Shown here in pieces: positions 41,720 to 49,307 of a stretch of 64,000 nt of DNA; position 1 is the stretch's first letter, and the number at the start of each line of letters is the position of its first letter. The translations under genes were made by a program, and so were the position numbers. The notes beneath the pieces are model-generated. The model was not told the origin of the DNA. It worked only from the letters and a program-made list of their open reading frames with translations, and did not search any database. This DNA is from Pantoea rwandensis. GTDB taxonomy: Bacteria; Pseudomonadota; Gammaproteobacteria; Enterobacterales; Enterobacteriaceae. The stretch is taken from NCBI RefSeq assembly GCF_002095475.1, contig NZ_MLFR01000024.1, positions 1-64,000 of the forward strand. The letters run 5' to 3'.

Positions 41720-43213
41720 TCAGCCCACACTGTGCTCAAGGCTGATAGCCAACAGTTTTTGCGCTTCCACAGCAAATTCCAGTGGCAGCTCGGAGAAAAC
41801 GTCTTTACAGAAGCCGTTGACGATCATTGAGATCGCATCTTCTTCGCTAATACCGCGCTGCAGACAGTAGAACATCTGGTCTTCACCAATACGCGACGTC
41901 GTCGCTTCATGCTCCAACTGGGCAGTGTTGTTGCGCGTTTCCACATACGGGAAAGTGTGCGCACCGCAATCCGGGCCAATCAGCATTGAGTCACACTGGG
42001 TGAAGTTACGCGCGTTGGTGGCGGTAGGCATGATTTTCACCAAACCACGGTAGGTGTTTTCACTCTTACCGGCAGATATCCCTTTCGAGATAATGGTCGA
42101 CTTGGTGTTTTTACCAATGTGGATCATTTTGGTGCCGGTATCCGCCTGCTGGCGACCGCTGGTCAGTGCAACCGAGTAGAACTCGCCTACAGAGTAATCA
42201 CCGCGCAGAATGCAGCTTGGATACTTCCAGGTGATCGCTGAACCGGTCTCAGACTGGGTCCAGGACATCTTGCTGTGGTCGCCTTCACACAGCGCACGCT
42301 TGGTCACGAAGTTGAGGATACCGCCCTCGCCTTCACCGCCTGGGAACCAGTTCTGAACGGTGGAGTACTTCACTTCAGCATTTTTATGGATGATAACTTC
42401 TACCACTGCGGCATGCAGCTGGTAGGTATCACGCACAGGCGCGGAGCAGCCTTCGATGTAGCTCACATAGCTGTCTTCATCGGCAATCAGAATGGTACGT
42501 TCAAACTGACCGGTTTTCGCGGCGTTAATACGGAAGTAAGTCGACAACTCCATTGGGCAACGCACGCCTTTCGGGATGTAAACGAACGTACCGTCTGAGG
42601 CCACCGCAGAGTTCAACGCAGCAAAGAAGTTGTCGTTGTGCGGAACCACCGTGCCGAGATACTTCTGCACCAGCTCTGGATGATCGTGAATGGCTTCACC
42701 GAATGAGCAGAAAATAATGCCCTGCTTCGCCAACTTGTCACGATAGGTAGTAGAAACGGAAACGGAGTCGAAAATGGCGTCAACTGCCACTTCGCGACCT
42801 TCACGTACCGGAACGCCCAACTGGTTGAACGCGTCTTCCACTTCTTTGGTCAGGTAGTCACTGGAAGCAACGCTGCCAGAAGTCTGGGTTGCACCCGGCT
42901 CAGAGGCACAGCTGTCATCACAATTGCCGCAGGACGGCGCAGAGTAATAGCTGTAATCCTGATAATCGAGCTTGGTGTAGTTCGCTTTCAGCCAATGTGG
43001 TTCTTCCATCTCTAACCAGGCACGGAAGGCCTTGAGACGAAATTCCAACATCCACTCAGGTTCGTTACGTTTGGCCGAAATTGCGCGCACGACATCTTCG
43101 TTGATGCCATGTGCCAATTCGTCGGTTTGCAACTGGGTAAAGAAACCTTCTTTGTAATTCAGGCTACCTTCCCACATTTGTACATCGTCAGATGCTTCGC
43201 TATGTCGTGACAT
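41720..43213 (-). CDS. sufB: Fe-S scaffold complex subunit SufB
   Basis: 497 residues (E. coli 495). Core scaffold subunit that receives persulfide from SufE and assembles the cluster with SufD and SufC. The N-terminal Cys cluster region (PSCGNCDDSCASE, about 95-107) and C-terminal blocks (NARNFTQCDSMLIGPDCGAHTFPY, EDQMFYCLQRGIS) match the family. Seven bases downstream of sufA. Confidence 0.98.
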   Translation of the reverse strand: MSRHSEASDDVQMWEGSLNYKEGFFTQLQTDELAHGINEDVVRAISAKRNEPEWMLEFRLKAFRAWLEMEEPHWLKANYTKLDYQDYSYYSAPSCGNCDDSCASEPGATQTSGSVASSDYLTKEVEDAFNQLGVPVREGREVAVDAIFDSVSVSTTYRDKLAKQGIIFCSFGEAIHDHPELVQKYLGTVVPHNDNFFAALNSAVASDGTFVYIPKGVRCPMELSTYFRINAAKTGQFERTILIADEDSYVSYIEGCSAPVRDTYQLHAAVVEVIIHKNAEVKYSTVQNWFPGGEGEGGILNFVTKRALCEGDHSKMSWTQSETGSAITWKYPSCILRGDYSVGEFYSVALTSGRQQADTGTKMIHIGKNTKSTIISKGISAGKSENTYRGLVKIMPTATNARNFTQCDSMLIGPDCGAHTFPYVETRNNTAQLEHEATTSRIGEDQMFYCLQRGISEEDAISMIVNGFCKDVFSELPLEFAVEAQKLLAISLEHSVG

Positions 43214-43220
43214 ATTTCAC

Positions 43221-43595
43221 TTACTCGACGCCAAAGCTCTCACCGCACCCGCAGGCGTGCTGAGCTTTAGGGTTGTTGAATTTAAAAATCTGGTTCAGGC
43301 CTTCACGGACATAATCCAGCTCGGTACCGTCAACAAACGGCATCGCCTGAAGTGGCACAAACAATTTTGCGCCGAATTGCTCAAACGTCAGGTCGTCATC
43401 GGCAGGCTCTTTCACCAGGTCCATAACGTACCCAAAACCGGCACAGCCGGACTGCTTCACACCCAGTTTCAGGCCTTTAACTTCAGGGTCCTGCTCGACC
43501 AGGCTAAGAATCTGTTTCGCTGCCGATTCGGTCAGCGTGAGCCCTTTCCAGACGAAATCTTCGGGTGAAAAAGAAGCTGCATTTACTGATGACAT
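43221..43595 (-). CDS. sufA: A-type Fe-S carrier SufA
   Basis: 124 residues. The three conserved cluster-binding Cys are C51 (KQSGCAGFGY), C115 and C117 (HACGCGESF). First gene of sufABCDSE, with GAGGTAGCAAC before the ATG. In E. coli the operon answers to OxyR, IscR and Fur; here an unexplained 19-bp palindrome lies 48 bases upstream and a Fur box 355 bases upstream. Confidence 0.97.
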   Translation of the reverse strand: MSSVNAASFSPEDFVWKGLTLTESAAKQILSLVEQDPEVKGLKLGVKQSGCAGFGYVMDLVKEPADDDLTFEQFGAKLFVPLQAMPFVDGTELDYVREGLNQIFKFNNPKAQHACGCGESFGVE

Positions 43596-43642
43596 GTTGC
43601 TACCTCGTATGTCTGGGCCTTTTCAGGCTATCCCCCTATGGT

Positions 43643-43661
43643 AGTGATATCGGATATCACT
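43643..43661. promoter_or_regulatory. Perfect 19-bp palindrome upstream of sufA
   Basis: AGTGATATC-G-GATATCACT has 9-bp inverted arms with a single central base. It lies 48-66 bases upstream of the sufA ATG, in promoter or leader position. It does not fit the OxyR, Fur or IscR consensus as I know them; the binding protein is unknown. Confidence 0.6.
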
Positions 43662-43924
43662 TCAACCTCTTGTTTTGCAGGGATAATCATCTCGTGCTGT
43701 TTTTTACTGTTGCTTTATTAAGCATAGTCCCTTCACACCAGCTTGTGGGCGGCAATCCCGTGCGCGCCTTGCCTGCGTAACCCGTTCAAATGCCGTAAAA
43801 TTTAAAAATCCAACTTTACGTTATCACTCTGATTGATAGGTTACGCCTTTATCAAATGTAAAGAGATTGTTATTGCCGATTTTAGTAACAGGCAAAGGAA
43901 ATCAATAAAATTTCATTGCGGGAA

Positions 43925-43968
43925 TTGCATTCCTGCCGTGGTTGAATATGATAATGATTATCATTAAC
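43925..43968 (+). promoter_or_regulatory. Promoter with overlapping Fur box
   Basis: -35 TTGCAT (43925-43930), 16-base spacer, -10 TATGAT (43947-43952). GATAATGATTATCATTAAC at 43950-43968 matches the 19-bp Fur consensus at 17 positions, overlaps the -10 and ends 17 bases before the ATG. Iron-dependent repression by Fur is the straightforward reading. Confidence 0.85.
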
Positions 43969-43985
43969 CCATTAAAGGTAGCGAT

Positions 43986-44390
43986 ATGACGCTTACCGTC
44001 TCGGCCTGGTTACAGCACAAAATCGATGAATATAAGTTTTCGGTGCGTGATATCACCGTCGACTTCTATATGGCTCAGGCTAAGCTCACCCGCACCGATT
44101 GTACTATCGACCAACTGCGCCGCTTTAACGACACCTGCCTGGATATGGCAGAAATCTGCGAACTCAACGGCGACGACCAAAGCTATTTACATGCCATGGG
44201 CAAGCTCCATCACCGCTTAGTGCAGGAGATGGGGAATGCCGATCGCGACCGTTTGTTCCGTATTCAGGCCTATCAACTGGCGCGCCTGTCTTTGACTCGC
44301 TTGTGTCATCAACTGGCGCTCAGCGGCCAGTGGGATCAAGCCACCAGCCTGCAGAGTGATTTCGTCCGCCACGCAGGCTGGATATTCTAA
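43986..44390 (+). CDS. Uncharacterised protein, predicted Fur-repressed
   Basis: 134 residues that I do not recognise. Soluble, no signal peptide, rich in predicted helix, with charged and aromatic residues spread evenly and four scattered Cys-containing segments (TRTDCTID, NDTCLDMAEICE, LTRLCHQ). AAAGGTAGCG precedes the ATG. It occupies the place of fumD and menI in E. coli, between sufA and ydiJ, and converges on ydiJ with a 30-base gap. The Fur box and the suf neighbour suggest a role under iron limitation; no molecular function can be stated. Confidence 0.82.
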   Translation: MTLTVSAWLQHKIDEYKFSVRDITVDFYMAQAKLTRTDCTIDQLRRFNDTCLDMAEICELNGDDQSYLHAMGKLHHRLVQEMGNADRDRLFRIQAYQLARLSLTRLCHQLALSGQWDQATSLQSDFVRHAGWIF

Positions 44391-44420
44391 TCCAGCTTTG
44401 TGACGGCTCCTACAATTTGT

Positions 44421-47400
44421 TTACATCATTTCCAGCAATGCTTGTAGTGGATGGCGCATACCATTGCCTTCCGCACGTTTTACCTGGCTTCGACAGGAGA
44501 AACCCGTCGCCAGGCAACGCTGACGCGGCAACTTCTGTAATTGTGGATGCCATGAGAGTTCGTAGATGCCCAGCGAATTCTCCAGGTTCTTACTCTCATG
44601 GCCGTAAGTCCCTGCCATACCACAGCAACCCACATTGACGTTCTCGAGTTTTGCACCAAATCGAGCAAATATCCCCTGCCATTGATTTGGTGTAGAAGGC
44701 AGCGCCGTCACTTCCGTGCAGTGTGCAAACAGATACCACGCCTCACCACTGGCAATTTGTTCGGTACGAGCGGCCAACGCCTGCTCGAGCCATTCATGCA
44801 CGAGTTGTACGTTAAATTCACCACGCTGGTCGCCCAACACTTCTTTATATTCATCGCGATAACAGAGCACAGTAGCCGGATCGACACCCACCATTGGGAT
44901 GTTGAGTTTTGCCACCCGGTTAAGGAACTCAGCCGTTTTACCTGCCGTGCGCGCAAAACGTTGCAGGAAGCCTTTAACGTGCTGCGCTTTTCCGTTCGGT
45001 GAAAATGGCAGCAGTACGGGGCGATAACCCAACTTCTCAATCAACTTCACGAAATCGGTCACCAGTTGCGCTTCGTAGTAGCTGGTGAAAGGGTCCTGAA
45101 CCACTAACACGCAATTTTCACGCTGAGTAACATCCATGGATTCAAGCTGCTCGAGCGTCAGGTTCATCGCGGGGTGACCACTGAGCTGCTGTTTCAGGCT
45201 CGGCGTGGAAAGCAGAGGCAAATCCACCATACCAATATGCGTTTTACTCAGGTCGCGAACCCACGGCTGTTTCAGGAAGAAGTTGAACACTTTAGGTGCT
45301 TTCGCCATCAGTGGCGCGTAACTCTCTACGGTGGCCACCAGATGATCACTCATCGGTCGCAAATAACGGGTGTGATAAAGCTGCAGGAAGCGCGAGCGGA
45401 AACTCGGCACATCGATCTTTATCGGGCACTGAGTAGAACAGGCTTTGCAGGCCAGGCAACCTGACATCGCCTCCTTCACCTCATGCGAAAAATCATACTC
45501 ACCGTGCTTAGCATGCCAGGAGTTGCGGGTGCGTTGAATTAACGTCCGCAAACTTGCACCTTGCTTCGGCAGCGCCTGTTCCAGCACACCGGGATCAACA
45601 CCTTGCTCTGAGAGCAAGCGCAGCCATTCGCGCGTTAATGTCGCACGCCCTTTAGGGGAATGAATGCGGTTGCGGGTGATTTTCATCGATGGGCACATTG
45701 GGCTGCGCGCATCAAAGTTGAAACATAAACCGTTGCCGTTGCACTCCATCGCGCCCCGCCAGTCTGTCCGCACGTTCACGGGAATTTGACGATCGTAAGT
45801 CCCGCGCTTCACTGCATCGACTTGCATCATCGGCTCATTACTGCCGAGCGGCGTACAGATCTTGCCGGGATTTAAGCGGTTGTCGGGATCGAAAGCCGCT
45901 TTAATGCGCCGCAGCTCGTTAAACAGCGTCTCGCCAAAAAATTCCGGGCTGTATTGCGCGCGGAAGCCTTTGCCGTGCTCGCCCCACAGCAGTCCACCGT
46001 AGCGTGCTGTCAAAGCCACCACTTCGTCGGAGATTTGTTTCATTAATAGCTCTTGCTGCGGATCGCACATGTCCAGCGCCGGACGCACGTGTAACACTCC
46101 CGCATCAACGTGGCCAAACATGCCGTAGCTTAAACCGTGGCTGTCGAGTAAGGCACGGAAATCAACGATATAATCAGCCAGTTGTTCTGGTGGAACCGCG
46201 GTATCTTCAACAAACGGAATCGGTTTGGCCCGCCCTTTGGCGTTCCCCAGCAGTCCCACCGCTTTTTTGCGCATATTATAAATACGCTCAATGCCGCTCA
46301 AATCATTACACAACTGATAGCCGATGACCCCGCCCTGGTGCTGCTGCATCAGCTCTTCCAGGCGTGCACAAAGGTGACTCACCTGCTGTTCAATTAACTC
46401 ACCATCATCACCGGCAAATTCGACGATATTCAGGCCCAGCATCTCTTTATCAGGCACATCGGTAATCAGTTCTTTGACTGAATGCCAGACGATATCTTCA
46501 CGCGCCAGGTTAAGCACCTTCGAATCAACGGTTTCGACAGACAACGCTTTCGCTTCAACCATAAAGGGTGCATTGCGCAGTGCAGAGTCGAACGAATCGT
46601 ATTTGATATTCACCAGACGACGCACTTTGGGGATTGGCGTGATATCAAGGCGCGCTTCGGTAATAAATGCCAGTGTGCCTTCTGCACCGCACAACAGGCG
46701 CGTCAGGTCGAAGGTTTGCAGGTCATCGCTAAACACATGGCGCAGGTCGTAACCGGTCAGGAAACGGTTGAGTTTCGGGAATTTTTCCAGAATTAAATCG
46801 CGTTGCTCACGACAACGCGTCAACACTTCGTGATAAATGCGCCCCTCTGCCGTGGGTGTGGCGGCCAGCTGCTCAGCTAACTCGGTGGGCATGGCACGGG
46901 TATCAAGGATATCACCACCGAGCAAGACGGCGCGTAAGCCTTCGACATGGTCGGATGTTTTACCGTAAACCAACGAGCCTTGGCCCGAAGCATCGGTATT
47001 AATCATGCCGCCTAATGTGGCGCGGTTACTGGTAGACAGTTCTGGCGAGAAGAAAAAACCATAAGGTTTTAGCCATGCATTAAGTTGGTCTTTCACAACG
47101 CCCGCTTCGACCCGCACCCAACCCTGTTCAGGATTGATCTCAAGGATGCGATTCATGTAGCGCGACATGTCCACCACGATGCCCTGGTTGAGCGATTGAC
47201 CATTGGTGCCTGTTCCGCCGCCGCGTGGCGCAAACGTCAGGCTATTAAAGCGCGCTTCGCCTGCTAATCGGGCAATCAACGCGACGTCTGCGGTTGATCG
47301 CGGAAATAGTGCCGCATCAGGCAACAATTGATAGATGCTGTTATCGGTCGAGAGCGACAACCGATCGGCATAACTTGTGGCGGTATCGCCGGTAAAACCT

Positions 47401-47474
47401 TGCTCTTTCAATGACTGCAGGAATGTCAGCACCAGCTGAACGAGGCCGGGTGCTTGGGAAATCTGTGGGATCAT
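44421..47474 (-). CDS. ydiJ: FAD-linked D-2-hydroxyglutarate dehydrogenase YdiJ
   Basis: 1017 residues (E. coli 1018). N-terminal FAD-binding type 4 domain (FAPRGGGTGTNGQSLNQGIVVDMSRYMN), FAD-oxidase C-terminal domain, a ferredoxin-like 4Fe-4S segment (SGCLACKACSTQCPIKIDVPSFR, near 660-680) and a C-terminal CCG-type domain (NVGCCGMAGTYGHE). E. coli YdiJ oxidises D-2-hydroxyglutarate. A PUR box lies 19 bases before the ATG. Confidence 0.95.
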   Translation of the reverse strand: MIPQISQAPGLVQLVLTFLQSLKEQGFTGDTATSYADRLSLSTDNSIYQLLPDAALFPRSTADVALIARLAGEARFNSLTFAPRGGGTGTNGQSLNQGIVVDMSRYMNRILEINPEQGWVRVEAGVVKDQLNAWLKPYGFFFSPELSTSNRATLGGMINTDASGQGSLVYGKTSDHVEGLRAVLLGGDILDTRAMPTELAEQLAATPTAEGRIYHEVLTRCREQRDLILEKFPKLNRFLTGYDLRHVFSDDLQTFDLTRLLCGAEGTLAFITEARLDITPIPKVRRLVNIKYDSFDSALRNAPFMVEAKALSVETVDSKVLNLAREDIVWHSVKELITDVPDKEMLGLNIVEFAGDDGELIEQQVSHLCARLEELMQQHQGGVIGYQLCNDLSGIERIYNMRKKAVGLLGNAKGRAKPIPFVEDTAVPPEQLADYIVDFRALLDSHGLSYGMFGHVDAGVLHVRPALDMCDPQQELLMKQISDEVVALTARYGGLLWGEHGKGFRAQYSPEFFGETLFNELRRIKAAFDPDNRLNPGKICTPLGSNEPMMQVDAVKRGTYDRQIPVNVRTDWRGAMECNGNGLCFNFDARSPMCPSMKITRNRIHSPKGRATLTREWLRLLSEQGVDPGVLEQALPKQGASLRTLIQRTRNSWHAKHGEYDFSHEVKEAMSGCLACKACSTQCPIKIDVPSFRSRFLQLYHTRYLRPMSDHLVATVESYAPLMAKAPKVFNFFLKQPWVRDLSKTHIGMVDLPLLSTPSLKQQLSGHPAMNLTLEQLESMDVTQRENCVLVVQDPFTSYYEAQLVTDFVKLIEKLGYRPVLLPFSPNGKAQHVKGFLQRFARTAGKTAEFLNRVAKLNIPMVGVDPATVLCYRDEYKEVLGDQRGEFNVQLVHEWLEQALAARTEQIASGEAWYLFAHCTEVTALPSTPNQWQGIFARFGAKLENVNVGCCGMAGTYGHESKNLENSLGIYELSWHPQLQKLPRQRCLATGFSCRSQVKRAEGNGMRHPLQALLEMM

Positions 47475-47492
47475 TATTGCGTGACCGAGATG

Positions 47493-47508
47493 TTGTAAAC
47501 GTTTGCGT
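47493..47508. promoter_or_regulatory. PUR box between ydiJ and ydiK
   Basis: The minus strand reads ACGCAAACGTTTACAA, matching the PurR consensus ACGCAAACGTTTNCNT except for the last base. ydiK is a known PurR target in E. coli; here the site is nearer the ydiJ start (19 bases) than that of ydiK (about 170). Confidence 0.75.
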
Positions 47509-47677
47509 GGTTATTTTTTTCAACCATTGGTTTTATCATACTTTTTTGTCTCCCGCTGTTTTTTCAGGAATGCCCCCCGCAAAGCCTGCTTTTTTCTGTT
47601 TAAATTTCAGGAAATAGATCATCATTAATCAGGGCCAACGCGGCCCACCATGAAGGATTAATTGAGGTCATAACGTT

Positions 47678-48787
47678 GTGATGAAAAGCCTGCAACGCGG
47701 TATGGATCTACCGCAACTGCTATTCTCGTTGATGTTCATTTTGATCATGATCATCGCCTGTCTGTGGGTCGTACAGCCGTTTATTCTTGGCTTTGCCTGG
47801 GCCAGCATGGTGGTGATTGCCACCTGGCCATTAATGATTCGTTTGCAGCATCTGCTGTGGGGAAAACGATCGCTGGCGGTCATCGCCATGACCATTCTGT
47901 TACTTCTGCTGTTTATCATTCCGATTGCGTTGTTAGTCAGTGGCTTGATCGATAACAGTGCGCCAGTGATTGCCTGGGCGACTCAGCGCCACCTCGTACT
48001 GCCTGATTTTGCCTGGCTGCGCGACATTCCTTACATTGGTAAAAAAAGCTATTCCAGTTATCACAAAATGGTCGATGGCGGCGGGACAGCGATATTAAAT
48101 CAATTACAGCCCTATATTGGACGCACCACCGGCTTCTTTGTGGCACAGGCCGGGCACTTTGGCCGCTTTATGATTCACCTCGCCGTGATGCTCCTGTTTA
48201 GCGTATTGCTCTACTGGCGAGGTGAGCAGGTCGGTCACGGCATTCGCCATTTTGCTTACCGCATGGGTGGGCGCCGAGGTGATGCGACAGTGCTGCTGGC
48301 CGGTCAGGCCATTCGTGCTGTGGCTTTAGGCGTAGTGGTCACCGCGCTAGTACAGGGTGTACTGGGCGGTATTGGTTTGGCGATTTCGGGCATTCCCTAT
48401 GCCACCTTGCTCACGGTGTTGATGATTCTGACGTGTCTGGTGCAGCTCGGGCCGTTAGTGGTGCTAGTGCCAGCGATCATCTGGCTCTACTGGAGTGGCG
48501 ACACAACATGGGGCACGATCCTGTTGGTGTGGAGCTGCGTGGTCGGCACACTGGACAGCGTGCTTCGTCCGATGCTGATTCGGATGGGTGCAGATTTGCC
48601 GATGATCTTGATTCTCTCCGGCGTTATTGGCGGCTTGATAGCTTTTGGCATGATCGGACTCTTTATTGGTCCGGTAGTGTTGGCGGTATCCTATCGTTTG
48701 GTTTCCGTATGGATGCATGAAGCGCCCGCCCCTGATGATGATCCGCAGACGGCTATCGAAGCCCTTGCTGAACATGACGAGGATTAA
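47678..48787 (+). CDS. ydiK: AI-2E family inner-membrane transporter YdiK
   Basis: 369 residues with about eight membrane spans and the AI-2E/UPF0118 layout; collinear with E. coli YdiK (QPFILGFAWA, LLYWRGEQVGHGIRHF, GGIGLAISGIPYATLLT). Substrate unknown. GTG 47678 or ATG 47681 may start it; GAGG at 47664 fits either. A terminator follows. Confidence 0.93.
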   Translation: MMKSLQRGMDLPQLLFSLMFILIMIIACLWVVQPFILGFAWASMVVIATWPLMIRLQHLLWGKRSLAVIAMTILLLLLFIIPIALLVSGLIDNSAPVIAWATQRHLVLPDFAWLRDIPYIGKKSYSSYHKMVDGGGTAILNQLQPYIGRTTGFFVAQAGHFGRFMIHLAVMLLFSVLLYWRGEQVGHGIRHFAYRMGGRRGDATVLLAGQAIRAVALGVVVTALVQGVLGGIGLAISGIPYATLLTVLMILTCLVQLGPLVVLVPAIIWLYWSGDTTWGTILLVWSCVVGTLDSVLRPMLIRMGADLPMILILSGVIGGLIAFGMIGLFIGPVVLAVSYRLVSVWMHEAPAPDDDPQTAIEALAEHDED

Positions 48788-48803
48788 CCTCCAAAATTAA
48801 ATC

Positions 48804-48834
48804 AAGCGGTGCAGTTCATGGCACCGCTTTCTTC
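48804..48834 (+). terminator. Terminator of ydiK
   Basis: AAGCGGTGC - 8 nt - GCACCGCTT stem followed by TCTTC, 17 bases after the stop. Confidence 0.75.
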
Positions 48835-49051
48835 AACACACCCCTTGCCTTACTCACTGGGCATTAATACATGTTAATCCCCACCACATAGTTTCCTACC
48901 ACATCACTTTTTTTCCATAAGCGATTTTTAAGAAAAAACGCAGATTTAGCCGATTTAGTAGAGTTTCGCTTACGGAATGATTATTTTTCGAACTGAATTG
49001 TGCGATGCAATCGTTAAAAAAGGCCACAAAAGATTATCAGCTTTAAACTAA

Positions 49052-49065
49052 TAAGAGGATTCTTA
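49052..49065. promoter_or_regulatory. RcsB-type box upstream of rprA
   Basis: TAAGAGGATTCTTA has the TAAGA/TCTTA arms of RcsB sites. It ends about 36 bases before the predicted rprA start, directly upstream of the -35 position, with a -10-like TAACAT at 49089-49094. rprA is a classic RcsB target. Confidence 0.65.
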
Positions 49066-49101
49066 AAGACGCCAGCAGGCCTGATGAATAACATGTTTCC
49101 T

Positions 49102-49208
49102 ATGTTTGAAATCAAACCACTGATTTATAAACAACCTTTTTCCCCTGAGTAAAGTGAAGAATTGCTGTGTGTAGTCTTTGCCCATCCCCTGTGATGGGCT
49201 TTTTTTTG
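49102..49208 (+). ncRNA. rprA: RprA small regulatory RNA
   Basis: The stretch GAATTGCTGTGTGTAGTC followed by TTTGCCCATC is identical to E. coli RprA, as are CCCCTGAGT and the terminal hairpin GCCCATC - GATGGGC with T8. A 5' hairpin (AAATCA/TGATTT) parallels the E. coli one. RprA binds Hfq and activates rpoS translation and affects csgD and others. Same location after ydiK. The 5' end is estimated by alignment; the 3' end is the T run. Confidence 0.92.
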
Positions 49209-49224
49209 TGTTTTTTATGCATAA

Positions 49225-49249
49225 AGAAAAGGCCAGCAATGCTGGCCTT
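49225..49249 (-). terminator. Terminator of ppsA
   Basis: AAGGCCAGC - ATT - GCTGGCCTT on the minus strand followed by TTCTTTAT, about 60 bases after the ppsA stop. Confidence 0.85.
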
Positions 49250-49307
49250 GATGATTTTAGCAAGGACGCTTCAGAATCCTTATGAATGCGTCCTAATTGT
49301 TAGCTGA

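Larger units (their letters stand above)
43596..43985. other. Divergent regulatory region between sufA and the Fur-box gene
   Basis: 390 bases, AT-rich. It contains the palindrome at 43643-43661 near sufA and a promoter with an overlapping Fur box at 43925-43968 on the right. A 71-codon rightward frame at 43565-43780 overlaps the sufA start and looks spurious. Confidence 0.7.
48788..49307. other. Intergenic region ydiK-ppsA containing rprA
   Basis: 520 bases holding the ydiK terminator, the rprA RNA gene with its RcsB-type box, and the ppsA terminator. E. coli has several further genes here (ydiL to ydiT region) that are absent. Confidence 0.8.

Noticed and set aside
43565..43780. 71-codon rightward frame overlapping the sufA start
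   Set aside because: It overlaps the sufA N-terminus and the palindrome; no sign of coding selection.
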